NCBI GenBank assembly: GCA_946886065.1
Contig: CAMPHU010000172.1
Location: forward strand, 1-9,988
Source of the DNA: an uncultured Massilia sp.
Lineage (GTDB): Bacteria; Pseudomonadota; Gammaproteobacteria; Burkholderiales; Burkholderiaceae
Length of the DNA stretch: 9,988 nucleotides
Reading direction: 5' to 3'
Shown: positions 1 through 6,696 of the stretch, one piece after another
Layout: each line of letters begins with the position of its first letter
Numbering within the stretch: the first letter of the stretch is position 1
The notes under the pieces: model-generated
Database searches by the model: none
What the model saw: only the letters and a program-made list of their open reading frames with translations
Told to the model about the DNA's origin: nothing
Position numbers and translations under genes: made by a program

Positions 1-5
1 GCCGC

Positions 6-551
6 TCACCGGTTGGCAACGCCTTGCAGGAACGCGTTTTCAATCAAGCCCTGCAGCCCAGCCCGTGCCACCCGTCCACGCCGTTCGGCGTCCGCAATCC
101 CCACGACCATCGAACCCCAGATTTCCGTCAATGCCGGCGCCGGTATGTCGACGCGAAAAAAACCCTCGCGTTGGCCGCGCAGGAAGAAGGCGTCCATGAT
201 CGCCTCCATGCGCTCCGACACGGCCGGATCCTTGACCGCTTCACGCCAGTAATAGGTCAGGAACGCCGTCAATTCCTTGTGGTTCAGGTAGATGTCGGTC
301 AGGCGGCGAAAGGCGTCCAGCACCGGGCCCTCATCGAGCCCGGCGGTGGCATAGGCGTCGGAGAACACCTGCTTGCAATGGCTCACGAGGCGCTCGATCA
401 GCTCTTCGCGCGTACGGCAGAACCGGTAGAGCGTCGCCTTGCTGATGCCGATCGAACGCGCCAGGTCGCTGAGGGATGCACGCGGCTCGTCGACCAGCGC
501 AAGCGCCAGGGATGCCAGGGTCTTGTTGTCTTGCACATCAATATTGGCCAT
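6..551 (-). CDS. TetR-family transcriptional regulator, probable repressor of the divergent efflux operon
   Basis: A 181-aa DNA-binding regulator of the TetR/AcrR type. The helix-turn-helix lies at about residues 25-52, with a SLSDLARSIGISKATLYRF core followed by the usual REELIERL helix. The remaining all-helical part (about 60-181) is the ligand-binding and dimerisation domain, which varies too much to suggest a ligand. The start at 551 was chosen because GGAAAG lies 7 nt upstream on the minus strand and the HTH then begins about 25 residues in, as usual for the family. An in-frame ATG at 647 would add 32 residues, but that stretch is AT-rich and has no good ribosome-binding site. The gene is divergent from the adaptor-RND-channel operon and a 32-bp palindrome lies between them, the standard arrangement for a local repressor such as AcrR or NalC-type regulators. 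Family assignment is firm; target and repressor role are inferred from position. Confidence 0.93.
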   Translation of the reverse strand: MANIDVQDNKTLASLALALVDEPRASLSDLARSIGISKATLYRFCRTREELIERLVSHCKQVFSDAYATAGLDEGPVLDAFRRLTDIYLNHKELTAFLTYYWREAVKDPAVSERMEAIMDAFFLRGQREGFFRVDIPAPALTEIWGSMVVGIADAERRGRVARAGLQGLIENAFLQGVANR

Positions 552-652
552 AAGCACACTTTCCGGAAAATCAAACGACGGTCGCAGCTGCCGATCAAGC
601 CAGCCATTGTGAAGAAAATTTAGAAAAAAACAAGCAGAATCATCCATTCAAG

Positions 653-684
653 ATTCTAATGAATCATATTTGATTCATTAGAAT
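653..684. promoter_or_regulatory. Perfect inverted repeat, probable TetR operator in the divergent promoter region
   Basis: The left arm ATTCTAATGAATCA (653-666) is the exact reverse complement of the right arm TGATTCATTAGAAT (671-684), separated by TATT. Each arm carries an inner heptamer (TGAATCA 660-666, TGATTCA 671-677). The outer ends read TAGAAT on each strand, which resembles a sigma-70 -10 box (5 of 6). It lies in an AT-rich island between the regulator start and the adaptor start. TetR-family dimers bind palindromes in such regions, so the simplest reading is an operator that blocks both divergent promoters. The palindrome is read directly; binding is inferred. Confidence 0.75.
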
Positions 685-698
685 TTGTATGGCATCAT
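679..698 (+). promoter_or_regulatory. Candidate core promoter of the efflux operon (weak assignment)
   Basis: Two overlapping readings are possible. TAGAAT at 679-684, inside the right operator arm, fits a -10 element but has no good -35 at 16-18 bp. Alternatively TTGATT (670-675) as -35 pairs with CATCAT (693-698) as -10 at 17 bp spacing. Either would be occluded by a protein on the palindrome. The start site cannot be fixed from sequence alone. Confidence 0.35.
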
Positions 699-735
699 TT
701 CGCCCATTATGGTTCCACATGGGAAAGGTGCCGCG

Positions 736-1896
736 ATGGCAAATTACGTAGGATGGAAAATGACGCTGCTGACGGCCGGGCTTGGCCTGCTGGCAGGTTG
801 CGGCGCGGACGGGCAGGAGGGGGCCACCCAGGCGCCTCCGGCCAAGGCAGTCACGGCAGTCGTCGTGCAGCAGCAGGCGCTGGAACTGGCCAGCGAACTG
901 CCGGGACGGGTCGAGCCGGTGCGGGTCGCGGAAGTGCGCGCCCGCGTGCCAGGGATCGTACTCAGCCGCCAGTTCGAGGAAGGCGCCACCGTCAAGGCCG
1001 GCCAGGTGCTGTTCCAGATCGATCCGGCGCCGTTCAAGGTGGCGCTGGCGCGCGCGCGCGGTGAGCTCGCGCGGGTGGAGGCGCAGTTGGCCGAGGCGCA
1101 AGCGGTGGTCAAGCGCTATGCACCGCTGGTCGAGGCCGACGCCGTCAGCCGCCAGGACTTCGATGCCGCCCAATCCGCGCTGGCAAGCGCCAAGGCCGCA
1201 CGCCAGGCAGCGCTCGCCGAGGTCGACAATGCCGGCTTGAACCTCGGCCTGGCGACCGTCAGGGCGCCGATCTCCGGGCGGATCGGACGCGCGCTGGTCA
1301 CCGAAGGCGCGCTGGTGGGCCAGAACGAGGCCACGCCGCTGGCGATCGTGCAGCAGATCGACGAGGTCTACGTCGACTTCAAGCAGCCGCTCGCCGAAGC
1401 ACAGGCGCTGCAAGCGGCGCTGGGCCAGGGCAAGCTGGCACGCGCAGACGGCGCCAGCATCTCGCTGACGATCGAAGGCAACAGCCGGCGCCGCCAGGGC
1501 AAGCTGCTGTTCTCGGACATCGCCGTCGACCGCGCGACCGGGCAGGTCACCTTGCGCGGCCGCTTCGCCAACCCGGACGGCGCGCTCTTGCCGGGCATGT
1601 ACGTGCGCGTGAATACCCCGCTGGCAACGGACCGCGCGGCCATCCTGGTGCCGCAGCGCGCGGTGCAGCGCGGGGTCGACGGCAAGCCCTTCGTCCTGAC
1701 CGTCGGCAAGGACAATCTCGCCGCTGTGCGCGCCGTGCAGACGGGCGCCATGCACGGGACTACCTGGCAGATCACCAGCGGCCTGAATCCCGGCGACCGC
1801 GTCATCACCGACGGCCAGGCCCAGCCAGGCCAGCCGGTCAGCGTCGACCGCCCGGCCGCCGCCTCCACCTTGGCCGCCGCTGGCGCGCGCCAGTGA
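736..1896 (+). CDS. RND efflux periplasmic adaptor (membrane fusion protein, AcrA/MexA type), lipoprotein
   Basis: A 386-aa adaptor linking the inner-membrane RND pump to the outer-membrane channel. The N-terminus is a lipoprotein signal: Lys8, a hydrophobic stretch 10-20, then lipobox LAGC with Cys22 as the acylated residue. Domain order: first lipoyl half-motif about 66-100 (ARVPGIV, EEGATVKAGQVLFQID), alpha-helical hairpin about 101-172 (Ala/Arg/Glu/Gln-rich), second lipoyl half about 173-205 (ATVRAPISGRIGR), then beta-barrel and membrane-proximal domains (LLPGMYVRV, VPQRAVQ, GLNPGDRVITDG). Start 736 was chosen for AAAGGT 6 nt upstream and because it supplies the positive n-region; an ATG at 760 would begin at the hydrophobic core, and an upstream ATG at 709 has no ribosome-binding site. 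It is the first gene of the operon, 37 bp before the transporter. Family certain; substrate unknown. Confidence 0.95.
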   Translation: MANYVGWKMTLLTAGLGLLAGCGADGQEGATQAPPAKAVTAVVVQQQALELASELPGRVEPVRVAEVRARVPGIVLSRQFEEGATVKAGQVLFQIDPAPFKVALARARGELARVEAQLAEAQAVVKRYAPLVEADAVSRQDFDAAQSALASAKAARQAALAEVDNAGLNLGLATVRAPISGRIGRALVTEGALVGQNEATPLAIVQQIDEVYVDFKQPLAEAQALQAALGQGKLARADGASISLTIEGNSRRRQGKLLFSDIAVDRATGQVTLRGRFANPDGALLPGMYVRVNTPLATDRAAILVPQRAVQRGVDGKPFVLTVGKDNLAAVRAVQTGAMHGTTWQITSGLNPGDRVITDGQAQPGQPVSVDRPAAASTLAAAGARQ

Positions 1897-1933
1897 TCCT
1901 GCAGCGGCCCTAGCGTATTTCCAAGGATAGGAT

Positions 1934-4900
1934 ATGTCTAAGTTTTTCATCGACCGCCCCAACTTCGCGTGGGTGGTCGCCATCATGATCTCGCTGGCAG
2001 GCTTGCTGGCGATGCCTTCGCTGCCGGTGGCCCAGTTTCCGAGCCTGGCGCCGCCGCAAATCTCGATCGTCGCGGGCTACCCCGGCGCATCGGCCACCAC
2101 CGTGGTCGATGCGCTGACCAGCGTCGTCGAGGACGAACTCAATGGCGCCAAGAACCTGCTGTACTACGAGTCGTCGAGCTCGACCGGAATCAGCGAGATC
2201 ACCGTCACCTTCGCCCCGGGCACCGACCCCGATCTCGCCCAGGTCGATGTGCAGAACCGCCTGAAACGCGCCGAGGCACGCCTGCCTCCCGCCGTGACCC
2301 AGCAGGGCATCCAGGTCGAGCAGGCCAGCGCCGGCTTCCTGATGATGTACGCGCTGACCTACAAGGAGGGTTATGCCGGCCGCGACGTGGTCGGCCTCGG
2401 CGATTACGCGGCGCGCAAGGTGCATAACGAGATCCGGCGCGTGCCCGGTGTCGGCAAGGTGCAGGTGTTCGGCGCCGAAGCGGCCATGCGGGTCTGGATC
2501 GATCCGGCAAAACTGCTCGGCTACGGCTTGTCGGTCGCCGACGTGAATGCGGCCATCGCCGCCCAGAACGTCCAGGTCCCCGCCGGCAGTTTCGGCGGCC
2601 GCCCTGGAGCGCCGGGCCAGGAGCTGACCGCGACCATCGAAGTCCAGGGCATGCTGAGCACGCCCGAAGAGTTCGGGCGCATCGTGCTGCGCGCCGATCC
2701 CGACGGCGGAACTGTCAGGCTGGCCGACGTGGCGCGCCTGGCGGTCGGCAGCCAGAGCTACGACTTCGAGATGCTCAGCAACGGCAAGGCCGCGATCGGC
2801 GCCGCCGTGCAGCTGGCTCCGGGCGCCAATGCCCTGGAGACCGCCGAAGCGGTCAAGGCGCGCCTGGCCGAGCTGTCCAGGACCTTCCCCAGCGAAGTGT
2901 CCTATTCGGTGCCCTACGATACCTCGCGCTTCGTCGATGTCGCCATCGGCAAGGTGCTGCAGACCCTGGCCGAGGCGGTGGTGCTGGTCTTCCTGGTGAT
3001 GCTGGTGTTCCTGCAGAACGTGCGCTACACCCTGATTCCGACCATCGTGGTGCCGGTCTGCCTGCTCGGCACGCTGGGCGTCATGTACGCGCTCGGCTTC
3101 TCGGTGAACATGATGACCATGTTCGGCATGGTGCTGGCGATCGGCATCCTGGTCGACGATGCCATCGTGGTGGTCGAGAACGTCGAGCGGATCATGTCCG
3201 AAGAAGGACTGTCGCCGCGCGAAGCCACGATCAAGGCGATGCAGCAGGTGTCGGGCGCGATCGTGGGCGTGACGGCGGTGCTGGCGGCGGTGTTCCTGCC
3301 GCTGGCCTTCATGAGCGGCTCGGTCGGTGTGATCTACCGCCAGTTCTCGCTGTCGCTGGCGGTGTCGATCCTGTTCTCGGGCTTCCTGGCGCTGAGCTTC
3401 ACGCCGGCCCTGTGTACGCGCCTGCTCAAGCCGATCCCGAAAGGGCACCATGCCGAGAAGCGCGGCTTCTTCGGCTGGTTCAACCGCCGCTTCGCGCATC
3501 TCACCGAACGCTTCAACGGACTGAACCAGCGCCTGGTGGCGCGCACCGGCCGCTGCATGCTCGTCTACCTGGTCCTGTTCGGCGCGCTCGCGCTGATGTA
3601 CCAGCGCCTGCCGGCGTCCTTCGTGCCGGTCGAGGACCAGGGCTACTACATCGTCGACGTCCAGCTGCCGCCCGGCGCCACCTTCGAGCGCACCCAAAAG
3701 GTGGTCAAGGAGATCGAAGGCTATATGCGCAACCGCCCGGCCGGCCAGGACACCGCCGTCATCATGGGCTTCAGCTTCTCTGGTTCGGGCCAGAACGCGG
3801 CGCTCGGCTTCCCGACCCTGCGCGACTGGTCCGAGCGCGGCAAGGGCGCGGCGGCGTCGGATGAAGTGGCGGCATTCAACGCCCACTTCGCGCAATACAA
3901 GGAAGCGGCCGTGATGGCGGTGGAACCGCCGCCGGTCGAGGGCCTGGGCAATGCGGGCGGCTTCGCGCTGCGCCTGCAGGACCGCGGCGGCGTCGGCCGC
4001 GAAGCCCTGATGGCCGCGCGCGACCAGCTGCTGGCCAAGGCCAACACGACACCGGGGCTTGCCTACGCCATGGTCGAAGGCCTGGCCGACGCACCCCAGC
4101 TCTGGCTCGATATCGACCGCGCCAAGGCGGAAACCCTGGGCGTCGGCTTCGGCACCATCAGCGCGGCGCTGTCGACCGCCTACGGCTCGGCGGTGGTCAC
4201 CGACTTCGCCAACGCGGGGCGGCTGCAGCGCGTGGTGGTGCAGGCCGACCAGGACAGCCGCATGACGCCCGAGAGCATCCTGGCGCTCACCGTGCCGGAC
4301 GTGCGCGGCAACCAGGTGCCGCTGTCGGCATTCGCCAGCATCGACTGGAGCAATGGTCCGGTCCAGGTGTCGCGCTACAACGGCTATCCGGCCTTCAAGA
4401 TTTCGGGCGACGCCGCGCCGGGCCACAGCAGCGGCCAGGCGATGGCCGCGATCGAACAGATGGCCGCCGAACTGCCGGCCGGGATCGGCTACGAATGGAC
4501 CGGACTGTCGTTCCAGGAGAAGCTGTCCGGTTCGCAGGCGGCAATCCTGCTCGGCCTGGCGATCCTGGTGGTCTTCCTGCTGCTGGTGGCCCTGTACGAA
4601 AGCTGGTCGATTCCGCTGTCCGTGATGCTGATCGTGCCGATCGGCGCGCTCGGCTCGGTCTTGCTGGTCAGCCTGCTGGGAATGCCGAACGACGTCTACT
4701 TCAAGGTCGGGCTGGTCACCATCATCGGCCTGTCGGCGAAGAACGCGATCCTGATCGTGGAGTTCGCGAAAGAGCTGCGCGAGCAGGGCCGCAGCACGGT
4801 CCAGGCAGCCCTGGAGGCGGCGCGGCTGCGCTTCCGCCCGATCGTGATGACCTCGCTCGCCTTCATCCTCGGCGTGATTCCGCTGGCCCTGGCCGGCGGG

Positions 4901-5083
4901 GCCGGCGCGGCCAGCCAGCAGGCGATCGGCATCGGCGTCATCGGCGGCATGCTCAGCGCCACCTTCCTGGGCGTGATCTTCGTACCGGTGTTCTTCGTCT
5001 GGGTGCTGTCGCGCTTCCAGCGCAGGGACAAGCTTCCGTCAAACGAAGCCACCGCTTCGCTTCAACTTACGGCAAAGGACTGA
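1934..5083 (+). CDS. RND multidrug efflux transporter, HAE1/AcrB-MexB type inner-membrane permease
   Basis: At 1049 aa it matches the usual AcrB length. As a trimeric proton/drug antiporter of this family it would capture amphiphilic substrates from periplasm and membrane and feed the outer-membrane channel. TM1 is at about 10-28; TM2-TM4 at about 343-416; the second TM block starts near 870. The proton-relay residues are all present: Asp408 and Asp409 in GILVDDAIVVVEN (TM4), Lys936 in GLSAKNAILIVEF (TM10), and Arg966 just before RPIVMTSLAF (TM11). The two large porter/docking loops lie between TM1-TM2 and TM7-TM8. Aromatic pocket residues Phe135, Phe179, Phe613, Phe615 and Phe626 match AcrB, but the position of AcrB Phe610 is Ala608. 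The ATG at 1934 has AAGGA 6 nt upstream. Stop is 3 bp before the channel gene. Exact substrate cannot be read. Confidence 0.97.
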   Translation: MSKFFIDRPNFAWVVAIMISLAGLLAMPSLPVAQFPSLAPPQISIVAGYPGASATTVVDALTSVVEDELNGAKNLLYYESSSSTGISEITVTFAPGTDPDLAQVDVQNRLKRAEARLPPAVTQQGIQVEQASAGFLMMYALTYKEGYAGRDVVGLGDYAARKVHNEIRRVPGVGKVQVFGAEAAMRVWIDPAKLLGYGLSVADVNAAIAAQNVQVPAGSFGGRPGAPGQELTATIEVQGMLSTPEEFGRIVLRADPDGGTVRLADVARLAVGSQSYDFEMLSNGKAAIGAAVQLAPGANALETAEAVKARLAELSRTFPSEVSYSVPYDTSRFVDVAIGKVLQTLAEAVVLVFLVMLVFLQNVRYTLIPTIVVPVCLLGTLGVMYALGFSVNMMTMFGMVLAIGILVDDAIVVVENVERIMSEEGLSPREATIKAMQQVSGAIVGVTAVLAAVFLPLAFMSGSVGVIYRQFSLSLAVSILFSGFLALSFTPALCTRLLKPIPKGHHAEKRGFFGWFNRRFAHLTERFNGLNQRLVARTGRCMLVYLVLFGALALMYQRLPASFVPVEDQGYYIVDVQLPPGATFERTQKVVKEIEGYMRNRPAGQDTAVIMGFSFSGSGQNAALGFPTLRDWSERGKGAAASDEVAAFNAHFAQYKEAAVMAVEPPPVEGLGNAGGFALRLQDRGGVGREALMAARDQLLAKANTTPGLAYAMVEGLADAPQLWLDIDRAKAETLGVGFGTISAALSTAYGSAVVTDFANAGRLQRVVVQADQDSRMTPESILALTVPDVRGNQVPLSAFASIDWSNGPVQVSRYNGYPAFKISGDAAPGHSSGQAMAAIEQMAAELPAGIGYEWTGLSFQEKLSGSQAAILLGLAILVVFLLLVALYESWSIPLSVMLIVPIGALGSVLLVSLLGMPNDVYFKVGLVTIIGLSAKNAILIVEFAKELREQGRSTVQAALEAARLRFRPIVMTSLAFILGVIPLALAGGAGAASQQAIGIGVIGGMLSATFLGVIFVPVFFVWVLSRFQRRDKLPSNEATASLQLTAKD

Positions 5084-5086
5084 CCC

Positions 5087-6502
5087 ATGCGTTCCCTTGG
5101 AAAAACCATGCTCGCGATGCTCATCGGCCTGGCGCTGGCCGGCTGCTCGCTGGCGCCCATTCACGCAACCCCGCCGGCGCCGCTGCCGGCCGACTGGAAG
5201 CCGCAGGACCGCGCCACCGCCGCCGGCAGCGCGCAAGCACCGCGGGCCCAGGACCTGGACTGGGAGCTGTTCGTCGGCGATCCGGCCCTGCGGCGGCTGA
5301 TCGGCACCGCACTGGCGCATAACCGCAGCCTGCGCCAGACGCTCCTCGACGTCGAGGCGGTCCGCGCCCGGTACGCCATCCAGCGCGCCGACCGGATGCC
5401 GGGCCTGGACCTCCAGCTCGGCGGGTCGCGCCAGCGCACGCCGGCCGGCGGCGTGCCGGGTGTGCAAAGCGCCTGGCAGGCCGGCGCCGCGGTGACCGCG
5501 TTCGAGCTCGACCTGTTCGGGCGCGTCCGCAATTTGTCGCAGGCGGCGCTGGAAGAGTATCTCGCCAGCGAACAAACCTCCCGTGCCGCGCGGATCAGCC
5601 TGGTGGACGAGGTGATCCGCGTCTATCTCGGCCGCGACAGTGCGATCCAGGCCCGCGAGATTACCCAGCGCGCGCTGGCCTCGCGCGAAGCCTCGCTGCA
5701 GCTGGTCGAGCGGCGCCGCCAGGCCGGGGTGGCCACCGCGCTCGACCATCAGCAGGCGCTGGGCCTCACCGAGCAGGCAAAGGCGGAGCTCGAACGTGTC
5801 GACCGCACGGTGCGCCAGGCCGACAATGCGCTCGAGCTGCTCACCGGCGTCGCCGCGCCGGAGCTGCCGGCGGCGCCGGCCGCCGAACCGATCCTGGTGG
5901 GCGGGCTGGCGGCCGGCCTGCCTTCGGATCTGCTCGCGGCGCGCCCGGACATCGCCGCGGCCGAGCACCTGCTGCGTGCGCGCAACGCCAGCATCGGGGC
6001 GGCCCGCGCGGCCTTCTTCCCGCGCATCGCGCTTACCGGATCGCTGGGCAGCTCGAGCACGGAGCTGTCGGATCTGTTCTCGTCCGGCGGGCGCAGCTGG
6101 TCCTTCGCACCGCAGCTGAGCTTGCCGATCTTCGATGGCGGGCGCAACGCCGCCAATCTCGACCTCGCCAAGGTGCGCAAGGAAGCGGCGGTGGCGGCCT
6201 ATGAGGAGACCGTGCAGACCGCGTTCCGCGAAGTGTCGGACGCGCTGGCGGCGGTCGACACGCTGCGCCGCGAGGAAGCGGCGCGGAACGCGCTCGCCGC
6301 CAGCAGCCAGGCGGCCTTGCGCCTCTCCGAAGCACGCTGGCGCGCCGGCGTCGACGACCAGTTGCGCTACCTCGACGCCCAGCGCAGCGCCTTCGCCGAC
6401 CGGCTGGCGGCGGTGCAGGCCGGTACCGAGCACCAGCTGGCGCTGGCGACCCTGTTCAAGACGCTGGGCGGCGGGTGGCCGGCAAAACGGAACTTGCCCT
6501 GA
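5087..6502 (+). CDS. Outer-membrane efflux channel lipoprotein (OprM/NodT family, TolC superfamily)
   Basis: A 471-aa outer-membrane factor that forms the trimeric exit duct of the pump. Signal peptide with lipobox LAGC and lipidated Cys20. Family landmarks in order: DWELFVGDPALRRLI at about 58-72; FELDLFGRVRN at 139-149, end of the first beta-strand pair before the helical barrel; GLPSDLLAARPDIAAAE at 277-293, the start of the second structural repeat; AARAAFFPRIALTGSLG at 305-321; LPIFDGGRN at 346-354; and the C-terminal TLGGGW at 459-464. The two OEP repeats are both complete. AAAGGA at 5074-5079, inside the end of the transporter gene, lies 7 nt before the ATG, and only 3 bp separate stop and start, so translation is probably coupled. 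It completes a self-contained three-component pump. Stop at 6500-6502. Confidence 0.96.
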   Translation: MRSLGKTMLAMLIGLALAGCSLAPIHATPPAPLPADWKPQDRATAAGSAQAPRAQDLDWELFVGDPALRRLIGTALAHNRSLRQTLLDVEAVRARYAIQRADRMPGLDLQLGGSRQRTPAGGVPGVQSAWQAGAAVTAFELDLFGRVRNLSQAALEEYLASEQTSRAARISLVDEVIRVYLGRDSAIQAREITQRALASREASLQLVERRRQAGVATALDHQQALGLTEQAKAELERVDRTVRQADNALELLTGVAAPELPAAPAAEPILVGGLAAGLPSDLLAARPDIAAAEHLLRARNASIGAARAAFFPRIALTGSLGSSSTELSDLFSSGGRSWSFAPQLSLPIFDGGRNAANLDLAKVRKEAAVAAYEETVQTAFREVSDALAAVDTLRREEAARNALAASSQAALRLSEARWRAGVDDQLRYLDAQRSAFADRLAAVQAGTEHQLALATLFKTLGGGWPAKRNLP

Positions 6503-6696
6503 CGCAAAGTTTCCGTTCGCTAGTTCCTGCACGGAAGGCTGTCGCGGACGAGGGGCCAGGCGTACACTGTCTCCAGCCCCTCGGCGCGCGCTGACCGGTT
6601 CGGCCAGCCTTCTCCGAAGCCGCGCCGGCCGCCAGGGTTGGGAGTAGGGCGCGGCGATGCGTACTTGACGGGTTGCCGCTTTGCAGGACTGTCGCC
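6503..6696 (+). other. Intergenic region after the efflux operon, with GC-rich inverted repeats but no clear terminator
   Basis: Three imperfect or short inverted repeats are visible. TTCCGT (6511-6516) pairs with ACGGAA (6531-6536). CGAGGGGC (6549-6556) pairs with GCCCCTCG (6576-6583) across 19 nt. GCTGACC pairs with GGCCAGC around GGTTC (6590-6608) with one mismatch. None is followed by a T-run, so none is a typical intrinsic terminator. TACACT at 6563-6568 could be a weak -10 box. No convincing small ORF was seen. Confidence 0.4.

Noticed and set aside
552..647. N-terminal extension of the TetR regulator from ATG 647
   Set aside because: The extra 32 residues are AT-rich, have no Shine-Dalgarno upstream and do not look like family sequence. 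ATG 551 has GGAAAG at good spacing.
685..735. Upstream starts of the adaptor (TTG 685, ATG 709)
   Set aside because: Neither has a ribosome-binding site, and both would put a polar stretch before the lipoprotein signal and crowd the promoter/operator.
664..1986. Minus-strand 440-codon open frame covering the operator and adaptor
   Set aside because: The adaptor on the plus strand is complete and motif-rich. This frame would begin within the transporter gene's complement and has no family resemblance.
1910..4426. Very long open frame (838 codons) antisense to the RND transporter
   Set aside because: It mirrors the codon bias of the real gene. The translation is rich in His, Arg, Asp and Gln with no domain, and the start has no ribosome-binding site.
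6665..6670. TTGACG as a -35 box for the phosphodiesterase gene
   Set aside because: A 17-bp spacer would place the -10 on the ribosome-binding site and start codon, and no -10-like sequence is there.
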